DNA of 64,000 nucleotides from Welwitschia mirabilis (lineage: Eukaryota > Gnetophyta > Gnetopsida > Welwitschiales). The stretch covers positions 173,667,584 through 173,731,583 of the forward strand of contig JBOZIK010000001.1 in the NCBI GenBank assembly GCA_051453625.1. Reading direction: 5' to 3'. Shown piece by piece: positions 34,332 through 45,780 of this stretch (position 1 is the stretch's first letter; each line of letters starts with the position of its first letter). The notes below the pieces were generated by a model that worked only from the letters and a program-made list of their open reading frames with translations, ran no database searches and had not been told where the DNA came from. The translations under genes and the position numbers were made by a program.

Positions 34332-36240
34332 ATGGAAGGGATGCCATCATTAGATGTCTACTCTTCGATGGGATAAACTATGCCTATTAAAAGATGAGGA
34401 TGTGGGTGTAATTACAATCTTTTTAGTTTTAGGTATGGCAAAGTAGAGAAGAAGGTTACGCAAACCCTGTGAATATTCTTGTAAGTGCTACAGGTAATAC
34501 CATCACTCAAATCAAGAAAAGAAAAGATTAGATAGATGAAGAAAAAAATACTTTCATATATGATTCTAAAGCTAAGAATGCACTTTATTTCACTTTATCT
34601 ATAGAAGAGCTCAATAGAATAGTAGGTTGCATGACAACATAAGAAATTTAGAATGTTCTAACTAAAATATATGAAGGTACTTCCATTGTAAAATAATGTA
34701 AGCTTCTAGATTGGATAAATCAATTCAAAAATTTAAAGATGATCCAAGCAAAAAAAGTTCATAATTACTTTACTAGAGATTCAAATACTATGAATGTAAT
34801 TCATGGCATTAGAGAAGATATTTTAAAAGAAAAGGTAATTTAAAAAGTTATGAGATCACTAAACCTTGATTACAAGACAAAGACCATAGTCATGAAAGAA
34901 CCTAAAGATTTCAAAACCATGAAGATAAGAAAGCTACAGAGTGCCTTTTAGCATATGAAATGAACATCATACAAGATGGAGCCTTGAAGAAAAAATCTAT
35001 TGTACTTAAGGCAAGTGATAATGCAAATCAAAGATCAAAATAAAAGACAAAAGAAGATAATGAAGAACATGATTTTAATAATGAAGACGAGGAACCAACC
35101 TTCATCACAAAAAAAGTAAAAATACTATTTTCATGTAAGTATAATAGAAGATATGAGATTATAAGGCTATTTCAATTTCTAGCAAAAGATAAGAGTAAAG
35201 GTAACTCATCTAATAATGCTTCTTTATCAAATGTTTCAAAAATAAAATGTTGAATATATGGAGGAAGAAGATAGATTACCTCAAAATGCCCTAGTGCTAA
35301 TAGATTATAGGAAGATGAATTAAAGGAGGAGCTCAAAAATAAAAAATATTTCTCTATTATATGGGATGAAGATAATAAGGCTTCAAAAGAAGAAGCATTA
35401 AATAAAAAGAAATTACATCCTTCCTACATGGCTATCGCAAACACTCAAGATGAAAACAGTGATTTAGAACATGAGTATGATTTGGATACTGAAGATAACA
35501 TAGGTATGATTATTCAAGAAAAATATGATTTAATTTCTAAAGAATTTATTAATTTTCAGAGACTATATTTAAAATTAAAAAAGTTACTTAATTCATGAAA
35601 ATGCTTATGAATAAGAAAAGGATTCTTACAGTAAATTATCCACTGAAAATGTAGCCCTTAAAGCTAAGATTGATAGACTAATATGTGTTTTAGAGAATGT
35701 AAGATAGGAACTTTTATATTCTAAGAAAATCATTTAAAAATTATACAACATAAGGATATCTTGAATATCATGCTTGGGCAAAGTAGAAATCTAAATAACA
35801 AGAGTGGCTTGGAATACAATAAGGATACAACTAGAACTTGAGCTTCTCTATTTAAAAGATGGAATTATAAGTCAAGCTATGAGTATTTAGCATATATAAT
35901 AATATCGTTTTCTGTTATTATCATTATATAGGTCATTATTAATATAGATATACAACACAATTTAAAGATAGGTACTGTAATAATAATGCTAATAGGCATG
36001 TTAGATTAATGCATTATTTTGTTTAGGATAGACTAAGGCAAGTTTGAGCATCTAAAGCTAAATTAGATCTTAGAATAGAGAAGAATCACACATATTTCAT
36101 ATGTAGTTATTCAAGGAAAAATAATTATGTTATAATCCAATGAAGCAATAATCAAGTTTTTAATAAGATTGCAAAATCTCAAGGCACTAAAGGATACATT
36201 AGTTTATGCAAGAACTTAAAGATTAGGCCCTACTCAATCA
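34332..36240 (+). pseudogene. gag: E5 Sirevirus-type gag remnant
   Basis: A start-like ATG (34332, MEGMPSLD) is followed by a decayed N-terminus. From about 34560 a good gag core reads DSKAKNALYFTLSIEELNRI, then the TTxEIxNVLTKIYEGTS segment (about 34635-34686), with TAA and TAG where Gln and Trp are expected. Next is a long helical segment ending VMRSLNLDYKTKTIVMKEPKD. An acidic linker (EEHDFNNEDEEP) precedes a broken zinc knuckle at about 35245-35295. A long acidic coiled-coil region follows. Near 35755-35830 is the GLGY-type motif, here GLEY, found in Sirevirus gag-pol linkers. Readability fades by 36240. No protease or integrase follows. Confidence 0.75.
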
Positions 36241-36432
36241 GGTAAGAAAAGTAGGTAACATTCGTAACATCTTAACTCCATTGCATTTGCTTATGAGTTG
36301 AGAATTATGATTATACATAGTTTGTATAATTAAAAGATTAAATAATTTGTATGATTTTTAGGTTATTAAAGTATTATTACCATCTTTACAATAGTTATCA
36401 ATTCTTTTTAAAAAATATAAAAATTTAATTAT

Positions 36433-36873
36433 AGACATCTTCAGTTTTGTAGATGTTTTTGGTAAAGACATATTACATTTTTCAGACATCTTAGAATCAG
36501 ATGTATTAATTTTTTTAGACATCTTTGAAGGGTAGGTACATTATTTTAATTTTTTGAATTAGACATCTTAAATTTTGTAGATGTCTCAGTAGTAAAAAAA
36601 TGTATTAGAAATGTTTTAATAGTAGATGTCTTATAATCTATAGATGTCTATCTTCTAAATTTTAGACATTTTTAAATTTTTAGATGTCTTAATTATAATA
36701 TTGTGAAAATAAAAATGCATAAAAAGATAGTGTTTTAACCCTTTATAATTGTTAAAGAAACCATTAAATCTCATTTTTAAGTCTTCACTCAACACATGTT
36801 GCTCTTAGTTAATTTTCCAAACTTTATTTTCTCATATTTCTTTAGCAAAACATCTTAGATTTGTGAGACATCT
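36433..36873. repeat. Array of agacatct / agatgtct motifs
   Basis: Exact agacatct occurs at 36433, 36484, 36517, 36561 and 36866. Its reverse complement agatgtct occurs at 36579, 36624, 36642 and 36682. At least four one-mismatch copies lie between. Several form inverted pairs about 10 bases apart around taaattttgt, able to form a short hairpin. Density is far above chance for an 8-mer. Confidence 0.85.
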
Positions 36874-36979
36874 TATCAGCAAGCAAGAAGAAAGTATTTT
36901 CTCAAAATAGGTACATATTTTTCTTCAATTTCTTGTATTTTAGTTAATATTTTTATCAGTTTCTAGTTCTATTTTGTAA

Positions 36980-38342
36980 AAATGGTAAAAATAAAAGGAG
37001 CAATAACTTTTAGAGTTAAAGAACAAGCCTTAAAATAAACTAGATCATAATATGAACTTCAGTTTTATTATGAGGCAGTAGAAAGAAGATTTAGAGCATG
37101 GTCAAAAAACTCTATTATCATAGAGAGAACCCTTGGTTTTTAGAAGAGGTACATATAATGACTTATAAGATATTTTATTTGGCTTGTTCGGAAAATGATC
37201 ATTCAACTTTTTCAATCTATTCCTAATCAAGTAATAATGAAATTCTATGAAAATATTCATGAAAGCAATGATATTACTGGTGATTTTCAAGCTCAAATCA
37301 AAAGTACAAATTTCCATATTATTCCAAGGTTTATCAATTCATTACTTGACATAGATAATACTAATGTTTCATAGTTTTATAGTAATTAATTTAGAGAAAT
37401 AATTAGTTCTAGATTTGTGAATGTGTCTTGGCATCAAATGAGCAATGTTTTATTTAAACATAATAGAATGAATCTTATTAAGGATATTAATAAAAAAGAT
37501 ATGATGCCTGATGCCTCTATTCTTAGTTTGGTAATATTTTACAACATTATAGTTAGAGGATATAGTTATATCTATTGCAACACCTTACAGACATTTATTA
37601 CATATTACTTACTCAAAGATTTTCAGATAGATTTGGGTTTTGTATTATGTATGGATATCGTCTCATTATTTTCCAAGGGGTAGAATCTAGGCCATTCATG
37701 TCTTATCAGTCTAATCATCAGTAGCACAAACATTTTAATGCCTCAAGTTAACTTGGTCCATTAAAAAAAACTAGTAATAGGATCTAGTAGGAAATGGAGA
37801 GCACTTATGATACCAGGTAAGGGAATAAGAAAGATGACATCATAGATGTAAAGATATTTTTTTCACTACTACTCATAGACCTTTCTAAATAAAAAAGGAA
37901 CTAAATACAATCACAAAAATAATTGGTAAAATTAAAAGAAATCTTTTAAGACTAAAGAAACATAGATCTATAGCAGGTAAGCAAAGGCACTAGTACAGAG
38001 TTAGAAATCCATGAGAACTCCCATATGATTAGACATAAAGTAGGAATCAGAAAAGAAGGAGAAAGTAGAACCATCAACTTTATTTAATATAGGATATGTC
38101 TCAAGTAGGGTAGTAGATAGTGTGTCCTTAAAAAAGTCTTCTAGAGATGAGGCATAGGCTTAAGTGAAGTACCAAACTCTTATAGAAGCACATGTGCAAG
38201 TGAGCCACAAGCTTTACGTCCTTCTTAACAGAGGTGAACACCACAAGAAATAGAGTTTAAAAGCTTAAATTATTTGCATCTCATATTTTGTTATCCACAT
38301 TATAATATATTTGTCCATCATCCTGCAAATCCATCATCACCT
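36980..38342 (+). pseudogene. Transposase_32-like (putative plant transposon protein) remnant
   Basis: From about 37080 the plus strand reads a segment with AWSKNSIIIERTL, then, in a shifted frame, MTYKIFYLACSEND. A further shift gives MKFYENIHESNDITGDF (about 37230-37280). The order of an ERG-like segment, a linker and a FYANL-like segment is that of the putative plant transposon protein family, whose biochemical role is not established. An 88-codon open stretch at 37417-37683 (ending VLCMDIVSLFSKG) holds the helical C-terminal half. At least two frameshifts and several stops at Gln positions break it. It may continue as the low-complexity, Ser- and Thr-rich coding-like DNA resuming after E7. 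Confidence 0.5.
38338..38342. repeat. E7 target-site duplication, left copy
   Basis: The pentamer cacct precedes the LTR start and recurs at 49470-49474 right after the other LTR. Confidence 0.8.
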
Positions 38343-38438
38343 TGATAGGATCGAGAACCCTAGAGGAGGGGGTGAATAGGTTCTTTCAAAAACTTATTCC
38401 CAAAACAAAATTAAATCTATCTAAGCACAGTTTACATA

Positions 38439-38835
38439 NNNNNNNNNNNNNNNNNNNNNNNNNNNNNNNNNNNNNNNNNNNNNNNNNNNNNNNNNNNNNN
38501 NNNNNNNNNNNNNNNNNNNNNNNNNNNNNNNNNNNNNNNNNNNNNNNNNNNNNNNNNNNNNNNNNNNNNNNNNNNNNNNNNNNNNNNNNNNNNNNNNNNN
38601 NNNNNNNNNNNNNNNNNNNNNNNNNNNNNNNNNNNNNNNNNNNNNNNNNNNNNNNNNNNNNNNNNNNNNNNNNNNNNNNNNNNNNNNNNNNNNNNNNNNN
38701 NNNNNNNNNNNNNNNNNNNNNNNNNNNNNNNNNNNNNNNNNNNNNNNNNNNNNNNNNNNNNNNNNNNNNNNNNNNNNNNNNNNNNNNNNNNNNNNNNNNN
38801 NNNNNNNNNNNNNNNNNNNNNNNNNNNNNNNNNNN
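38439..38835. other. Assembly gap (397 N) inside E7 3' LTR
   Basis: The flanks repeat each other and the partner LTR has no extra DNA at this place, so the gap probably holds no real sequence. Confidence 0.9.
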
Positions 38836-39559
38836 ACTTATTCCCAAAACAAAATTAAATCTATCTAAGAATAGTTTGCATGTGAAAATAACATAATTAA
38901 GAATGTGCATAAAATAATGAAAAACTAAGAGTAAAGAATAAAAAAGACAAAAAAGAACAAGTTATTAATTTTGATACATACCAGATTTATAGTGGTTCAG
39001 GAACTCCCTTACTTCACTCTCAATGATAAACTTCCTCCAAGCTTAATCTCATATCTCTATTACTCCATAGGTATTTCAAGTTTATCTAAAACCTTTACAA
39101 GTGGACTTTTCTAGGCTAAATCTCAACCTTTATACTAGACTTTTCAAGGCTAAGTATTAACCTATAGAAATAATGAAAGTGATGTGGTGATGCCTTGATT
39201 TCACAAATATCATGCATTTTGGAGTAGTATAATAAATGGAGCTCTTCTCTGATAGATCACAATAGTGAAGATCTTAGATCTGATTTTTGAATGAAGTTCT
39301 TATGCCAATGATAGATCTTTTTAATCAAATGTGAAGCAATACAATAATACACTAATGAAATTATAACTTGATCTTTTAGATCCACAATGATTATGCCAAA
39401 TAAGAATAGTGCCAAAATATCTATAGATTAAAAATGACAAAGCTATCTATAATGGAGGTCTAATAGGGTTTATTATAAATGAATTATGCCTCTAATGGCT
39501 ATAAATTGCTAGAAACTGACTAGGTAATGGCTAGGAATCAGATACATAATGTTTAGAAA

Positions 39560-39870
39560 TTTTACTTTTCTGCATCGTCTGGTTGACTACACAAAAATCT
39601 GGTCGACGTCATGTCGGCTCAATCAACCCCATCCTAGGTTCAGTCGACCTCTTGCCTCTTGATCTGGAACTATGATCTGTCAGCTTCTCAAGTCTGGTCT
39701 ACCCCATGAAAATCCGTTCGATCCCTTTCCTCTCAGTCTAGGACTATTACTTATTAATGTCTTAGGACCAATTGACCCCATCAGAATCTAGTTGATTCCT
39801 TTGGGTTCAGTCCATTTTTCTTGTGATAACTTTAGGTGCACTCGACTCCTTTAGGATCTAGTTGACCCCC
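39560..39870. repeat. Cluster of degenerate ggtcgacc palindromes in E7 3' LTR
   Basis: About ten copies of (c/t)tggt(c/t)gac(c/t)cc-like words, for example ctggtcgacgtc, cagtcgacctc and tctagttgacccc, occur at intervals of about 20-50 bases. The same cluster is in the partner LTR at 49020-49330. Confidence 0.75.
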
Positions 39871-40022
39871 ACTAGAGGTTAACATAACTCAACAGATTTT
39901 TTATGCATTTTTGATCCAATTCTTTCACCTACAAGACTCAATCTCATTTACACACAAGATATAATATTTTGTACTATACAAGAGATATTAGTTTGATATT
40001 AATTTGTAAATATAATTTAACA

Positions 40023-40490
40023 ATCTTCCCCTTTAACATTAATGACAAACAAATAAGTGATTTCAAAAATTTGAATAATTTTAAGAGCATTTTACCAAAT
40101 AATTTTAGGTGCATTATAATAAAAAATCCCCCTTACATTAAGGCATATAAATGTTTAAGTAAAGAGTAAAATAAATAAGAATTTCTCCCCCTTTAACAAA
40201 ATACTTTAACAAAAATACTTTGAGAGCATAACATTTTCAAAATTACTTTTGAAAGAACTACATCTTCTCTACCCCTTTGACATCAATAGAAAATAAATAC
40301 AAAATATAGATATATAGGCAGAANNNNNNNNNNNNNNNNNNNNNNNNNNNNNNNNNNNNNNNNNNNNNNNNNNNNNNNNNNNNNNNNNNNNNNNNNNNNN
40401 NNNNNNNNNNNNNNNNNNNNNNNAAAATAAATACAAAATATAGATATATAGGCAGAAATATCAAGAAATTTTTCTCCCCCTATTTTGATA
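40023..40490 (-). promoter_or_regulatory. E7 multiple polypurine tracts
   Basis: Read on the minus strand as purine tracts, pyrimidine runs occur next to the LTR: tcttcccctttaac (40024-40037), ttctccccctttaac (40184-40198), tctacccctttgaca (40267-40281) and tttctccccctatttt (about 40473-40488). Several repeat a following aacat or acatc word. Repeated polypurine tracts beside the 3' LTR are a known Sirevirus trait. The nearest to the LTR is the expected primer. Confidence 0.7.
40290..40457. repeat. 34-bp exact direct repeat flanking a 100-N gap
   Basis: Bases 40290-40323 equal 40424-40457, directly on each side of the gap at 40324-40423. This probably marks unmerged overlapping contig ends. 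The two minus-strand open frames crossing the gap are artefacts. Confidence 0.9.
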
Positions 40491-41100
40491 CAAAATGATA
40501 AAATGATAATCCAAATATATGACACATATTTAGGAATTTTAAATAGACAAAATTTTATGCACTTGAATGATACAATTTGACTGTGCACAATTTGAGAAAA
40601 CATCATAATACCAAATGAGAATGCAAAATGTGACAAAAAAACACTCTTAATTTTATTGACACAAATATTTTGGCTTATCTTAATTGACATAATAATTTTA
40701 ATCTTTCCAAAATAAGCACATATAAATTTATACTACTAACTAAGATATACCAAATAAGTGTAAAAATTATGCTAGAATAAATGACTGATTTGCATTATGA
40801 GTAAAACAAGTATGTCAAATAAGATGATGATTATCAAATGCAAAATGTTCATAAAAAGATAAGACAAAATAACACCTCAAAATATTCAAAAATAAGAATC
40901 CACAGAAAACATCAAAAGATTAAATTAGATGATAAATTAAACAACTCTCTTTTGTTCTATTGCTTTAGCTACTATAGAACTTTTTAAAGGGACTAGACGA
41001 TCAAGTATAAAACCTGTCTACTAACCTATACTAGTTGACCAAATATGATGTTTGGTCGACTACCCTACACTTAATAGTAAAACAATAAGAGAACCCCCAA
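40491..41100 (-). other. E7 3' non-coding region
   Basis: No coding motif is readable between the polypurine cluster and RNase H. Two tcgac/ttgac words at about 41033-41065 (ctagttgacc, tggtcgacta) echo the LTR palindromes. Confidence 0.5.
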
Positions 41101-41640
41101 TTCATGTTTGAAATAAATAAAAATATCAAAATTCAAGGGTTTTGTAAAGATATCTGTTAATTATTGATCTGTAGAAATAAAATTCATAGATATATGACCT
41201 TTTTCAACTTGATCATGAAAAAAATAATGTCTATGTCCAATATGCTTCATTCTTGAGTGTCGAACTAGATTTTTAGATATATTAATAGCACTAGTATTAT
41301 CACAAAAGATAAAAACTTGTTTAAAAGTCATACCAAAATATCTTAACATTTATTTCATCCATAAGAGGTGAATGCAACAACTTCTTGTAGTAATATATTT
41401 AGCTTTTGCAGTGGAAAGAGAAATAGAGTTTTATTTCTTACTTGCCCATTTAACTAGATATGAACCTAGAAGGAAACAATTTCTACTTATGCTTTTTCTA
41501 TCATCTTTGCATCCTGTCCAATCTGCATTACTAAAACCTGTAAGATCGAAAGATGTTTCATTGGGATACCATAAATCATAATCACATGTGTCTTTTATTT
41601 ACCTGATTGTTCTTTTTACTACTTAAAGGTGTGATNNNNN
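41101..41640 (-). pseudogene. pol: E7 RNase H remnant (pol copy A)
   Basis: On the minus strand, 41349 down to 41161 reads FIFCDNTSAINISKNLVRHS followed by RMKHIGHRHYFFHDQVEKG, the C-terminal RNase H region. The N-terminal part (WTGCKDDRKS, then KKQNSISLSTAKAKY) is at about 41380-41540 in a different frame. A 10-N gap at 41636-41645 separates it from RT. Copy B has only the first bases of this region after its gap. Confidence 0.8.
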
Positions 41641-41645
41641 NNNNN

Positions 41646-42500
41646 TATCTTTCACAAACTCCAATACTAAACATGTTATCTAGTCTACTTGTGATTAAGT
41701 ATAATAAACTACCAATTATGCTTCTGTAAATTTTCTGATTTATTGATTTATCATTTTCATCCAAGCTTACTTTACATGATGTAGACATAGGTGTATCAAC
41801 TATTTTTGCATTTTCTAAACCAAATTATTTAATCAAATCTCTTGCATATTTAGATTGAGAGATAAATATTCCGTTATTAGTTTGCTTTATCTGAAGTTCA
41901 AGAAACATTTTAACTTCACTAAGCATAACCATTTCAAATTGATTTATCATAATGTTTGCAAATTCTTTTAACAATTTTTTATTTGAGGCACCAAAAATAA
42001 TATCATCTACATAGATCTATATTATAATAAAATCATCTTTTAATTTCTTCACAAATAAAGTGTTATCTACCATTCCATGATCATATCCATTGTTGTTTAA
42101 AAAGGTAGCTAACTTTTCATACCATGCTCTTAGTACTTGTTTTAATTCGTATAAGGCTTTCTTAAGTCTGTATACATGATCAGATCTATACAGATTAATA
42201 AAACCTTAAGGTTATTCATCATAAACTTCTTTATTTAATGATCCATTCAGAAAAGAACGTTTTACATCCATTTGATAAAATTTAAATTTATTAAAAGATA
42301 TAAAAGATAAAAACATTCTAATGCTATCTAATCTTATAACAGAAGCAAAGGTATCTCCTACATCAATTCCTTTAATTTGATTGAAGCCTTGAGCTAAAAG
42401 TCTTACTTTGTTTTTGATAACATTGTTTTATTCATCACACTTATTCTTAAAGATCTATTTTGTACCAATAACATTCTTATCTTTTAGTTACTTTACTAGT
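41646..42500 (-). pseudogene. pol: E7 reverse transcriptase remnant (pol copy A)
   Basis: The minus-strand RT has an intact YVDD box (42002-42013), an upstream KQxLRAWYEKL-type segment near 42110-42140, and the first catalytic Asp in QMDVK-type sequence near 42265. The RT end (SIIGSLLYLITSRLDNMFSI) is at about 41660-41730. Stops occur before YVDD and elsewhere. It aligns over its length with copy B (45000-45780), by eye about 80-85 percent identical. Confidence 0.85.
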
Positions 42501-43650
42501 TTCTAAACATTGTTTCTTTTAAACTATTATAGCTCATCCTACATTACCAGCATCTATTCTTCATGTTTTTCTTCTTCTTCAAAGCTCTTGAGTTCTATCT
42601 TTGAAACATAACAAACATGGATACATAAATTTTTCATTGAATCTCTTTTTTTTTACTTTTAAATTAACTTTTCTAATAACAAATTCTACTAAATGATCTT
42701 TTAGAAGTTTAGGCTTTTTTGGTGTTCCTTCTTTTACTTGAACTTCACTTGTTTTGGTAACATCTTTATTTGATGTGGGAATACTTGGGGTTATAATTTC
42801 TTCTTCATCTGTGTTGCTTACTTTTGAATCAATCTCATCAATTTTCATATTTATTAACTCTTCTACTATTAAGATTCTTTTGTTGAAAACACAGTAGGCT
42901 CTACTTATTGTTGAGTATCCTAAGAATATGGCTTCATTATCTTTTGATTCAAATTTGCTCAAGTGTTCTCTATCTTTTAGAACATAACATTTACTTCTAA
43001 AAATCTTAAAGTATAACACATTTGCTTATCTTTCATTTCATAGCTCATAAGGTGTTTTATTAGTACTAGGTTTAAGATAAACTCTGTTAAAAATATAACA
43101 TGCTATGCTAACTACTTCAGTCCAAAAGAATTTAGGTACTTCCTTGTCATTTAACATTGTTTGGGCCATTTCTTGAAGAATACTTTTCTTTCTCTCAACT
43201 ATACCATTTTGTTGTGGTATTTTCGAAGCTGAGAGTTCATGATCAATACCATTTTCAATGCAATATTTTTTGAATAAATGATTTTCAAATTCACTACCAT
43301 GATCACTTCTTATTTTCTTTATGGTATAACCCTTTTCATTTTGAATCTTTTTGCAAATTTCAACTCAATGCCTATATGCTTCAAATTTATTTGATGATAA
43401 GGCTATCCAGGTATATCTAGAGTAATCATCAACCATAATTAGAAAATAACATTTTGGATTTGAGCCAGTCCAACTAAACCTATATGAATGAGTTCTAATG
43501 GCATAGATGTGGAAGCATGAGTTTTACTTTTATGAGAGTTCTAATTTCTTTTCCCTTTTGACATGCATCACACAACAATTAGTTTTTTATGTTTATCTTA
43601 GAAATTCCTTTAACAATATTCTTAGAAATAATAATTTCTATTTAATCATA
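42501..43650 (-). pseudogene. pol: E7 integrase remnant (pol copy A)
   Basis: From 43650 down, the minus strand holds the integrase zinc region (CDACQKGK-like), core and C-terminus. The C-terminal part and following acidic linker form a 146-codon open stretch (43019-42579) reading FRSKCYVLKDREHLSKFESK and then AIFLGYSTISRAYCVFNKR. The QNGIVERK-type Glu motif is at about 43185-43210. The core contains stops. Frame and order match copy B. Confidence 0.8.
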
Positions 43651-44474
43651 ATTAATACATCTTAAACATTTATTCCATAACTCATCTTGAGAAACATTCA
43701 AGAAATAACAAGGAGAAAATGATTAATCTATGCTATAAACATTATCTATTCTACTAGCCCTAAGAATCACATCATTTGATTTTCCATGTACAATTTCACA
43801 TTTTAATTTATTAAAAACTACTTTGTGACTTTTGTCACAAATTTAACTAATACTCAATAAATTGTATTTCAAATCACTTACATATAAAACTTCATTAATT
43901 CTAAGAAGGTTACCTCCATCAATGCTTTCAATGCCTTTTATTTTTTCTCTTCTATTGTCTTCAAAAGTTACTTATCCTCTATAAAAGTGGCTTAGATGTT
44001 TGAATCTAGGTTTCTCTTCTATTATGTGTCTTGAACATCCACTATCAAGATACTAGCTTCTACGATTTGAGAATTTGAAAGCTATTTGAATCAACAAACT
44101 TTTAAGATCATTAGCTTTCATCCACATAGTCTTTTTAGACTTATATGATATAACCTTTTTAGACATAAACTTAAATGGAGAAGAAATAACAAAATCTAAA
44201 AATAACATTAATTTTCTAGCATTACACATAAGTTTTGAATGGCCTATTTTTCCATAGAAATGACAAGTAAGCTTTGAAAGAAAATTATCATAACTAGTTA
44301 CCTAATTTTGCTATGCTTAATATTTCTGAGGGATGAATCCAATACCCGATTTACTTCCAATTGGTTTTTGAACTTTAAGTATTTATTTCAATTTTATAAA
44401 TCCACTAAAAACTTGTTAATAAAATATGATAATTCTTTTACCTGTAAATTGAGATCGGCATTTTTGGATTTTAC
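43651..44474 (-). pseudogene. pol: E7 gag end and protease remnant (pol copy A)
   Basis: A zinc knuckle at 44224-44265 (minus) keeps the first Cys, the GH pair and the last Cys, with Tyr for the second Cys. The protease core YLDSGCSRHI is near 44030-44065 with the catalytic Asp intact, unlike copy B. A gag-pol linker piece follows towards 44474, where the gap cuts it. Confidence 0.75.
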
Positions 44475-44574
44475 NNNNNNNNNNNNNNNNNNNNNNNNNN
44501 NNNNNNNNNNNNNNNNNNNNNNNNNNNNNNNNNNNNNNNNNNNNNNNNNNNNNNNNNNNNNNNNNNNNNNNNNN
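44475..44574. other. Assembly gap (100 N) between the two pol copies
   Basis: Left of the gap the sequence ends in the gag-pol linker. Right of it the sequence restarts in RNase H. The flanks are not the same sequence. Confidence 0.95.
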
Positions 44575-45780
44575 TGAACTAGATTTTTAGAAATATTAAT
44601 AGCACTGGTATTATTAAAAAAAATAGGAACTTATTTAAAAGACATTCCAAAATCTCTCAGCATTTATTTCATACATAAGAGATGAATGCAACAACTTCTT
44701 ATAGCAATATATTCAGCTTCTCAGTGGAAAGAGAAATAGAATTTTATTTCTTACTTGCCCAACCAACTAGATATGAATCTAGAAGAAAATAATTTCCACT
44801 TATGCTTTTTCTATCATCTTTACATCTTGTCCAATCAGCATCACAAAACCTGTAAGATCGAAAGAAGTTTCATTTAGATATCATAAACCATAATCTATGT
44901 TTCTTTTATGTACTTGATTATCCTTTTTATTGCTTAAAAATGTCATTCTTTTGGATTAGATTGATATCTTGCACAAACTCTAACACTGAACATGATATTT
45001 GGTCTACTTGTAGCTAAGTATAATAAACTACCAATGATGCTTCTATAAAGTTTTTGATCTACTGATTTACTATTTTCATCCAGGATTACTTTACATGATG
45101 TAGATATGAGTATCAATTGTTTTTGCATTTTCTAATCCAAATCATTTGATTAAGTCTCTTGCATATTTGTATTGAGAAATAAATATTCCATTATTAGTTT
45201 GCTTTATTTAAAGTCTAAAAAACATTTTAACTTCATAAAGTATACTAATTTCAAATTGATTTATCATAATGTTTGCAAATTATTTTGACAAATTTTCATT
45301 TGAAGCACAAAAAATAATATTATCTACATAAATTTATATAATAATGAAATCATTTTTCAATTTCTTCACAAATAAAGTTTTATCTACCGTTCCATGATTA
45401 TATCCATTTTTGTTTAAAAAGGTAGTTAGCTTTTCATACCATGCTCTTGGTGCTTGTTTTAATCTATATAAAGCTTTCTTAACTCTGTTCACATGATCAA
45501 ATCTATACGGATCACTAAGACCTTGAGGTTGTTCAACATAGACTTCTTCATTTAATGATCCATTTAGAGAAGCACTTTTTATATCCATTTGATAAACTTT
45601 AAAGTTCTTAAAAGTTACAAAAGATAAAAACATTTTAATGCTATCCAATCTTGCAAAAGGAGCAAAAGTATCTCCTACATCAATTCCTTTGATTTGGTTG
45701 AAGCCTTGAGCTACAAGTTTTGCTTTGTTTTTGGTAACATTGTTTTCTTCATCACACTTATTTTTAAAGATTCGTTTTAT
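44575..45780 (-). pseudogene. pol: E7 RNase H end and reverse transcriptase remnant (pol copy B)
   Basis: The RNase H remnant begins right after the gap (equivalent to 41261 in copy A) and runs to about 44860. RT follows. The segment SIIGSLLYLATSRPNIMFSV is at about 44975-45035, and the catalytic box at 45319-45330 reads YVDN, so the second Asp is Asn. The first Asp region (VYQMDIKSASLNGSLNEEVY) is in a 104-codon open stretch, 45648-45334. An RLKQAPRAWYEKLTTFL segment is well kept. Confidence 0.85.

Larger units (their letters stand above)
33370..36240 (+). mobile_element. E5: 5' part of a Sirevirus-like copia element
   Basis: An LTR with an internal tandem array is followed by a primer-binding site at 34283-34293 and a Sirevirus-type gag. 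No integrase, RT or 3' LTR follows, because E6 starts near 36.3-36.4 kb, so E5 is truncated at its 3' side. The LTR start is not certain. A tgacatgtca near 33368-33377 is a possible left end. Confidence 0.65.
38343..40022 (-). repeat. E7 3' LTR (with internal 397-N gap)
   Basis: On the plus strand this starts tgataggatcgagaacccta and ends atttaaca. It aligns with 48263-49469. The gap (38439-38835) is flanked on both sides by the same ~47 bases (starting acttattcccaaaacaaaat) with about five differences. Without the duplicate and the N run the LTR would be close to the 1.2 kb of its partner. At 39560-39870 it holds a cluster of ggtcgacc-like palindromes. Confidence 0.85.

Noticed and set aside
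36433-36873. CRISPR-like array
   Set aside because: Repeats are 8-mers in both orientations with irregular spacing and no constant spacer length, in eukaryotic repeat DNA.
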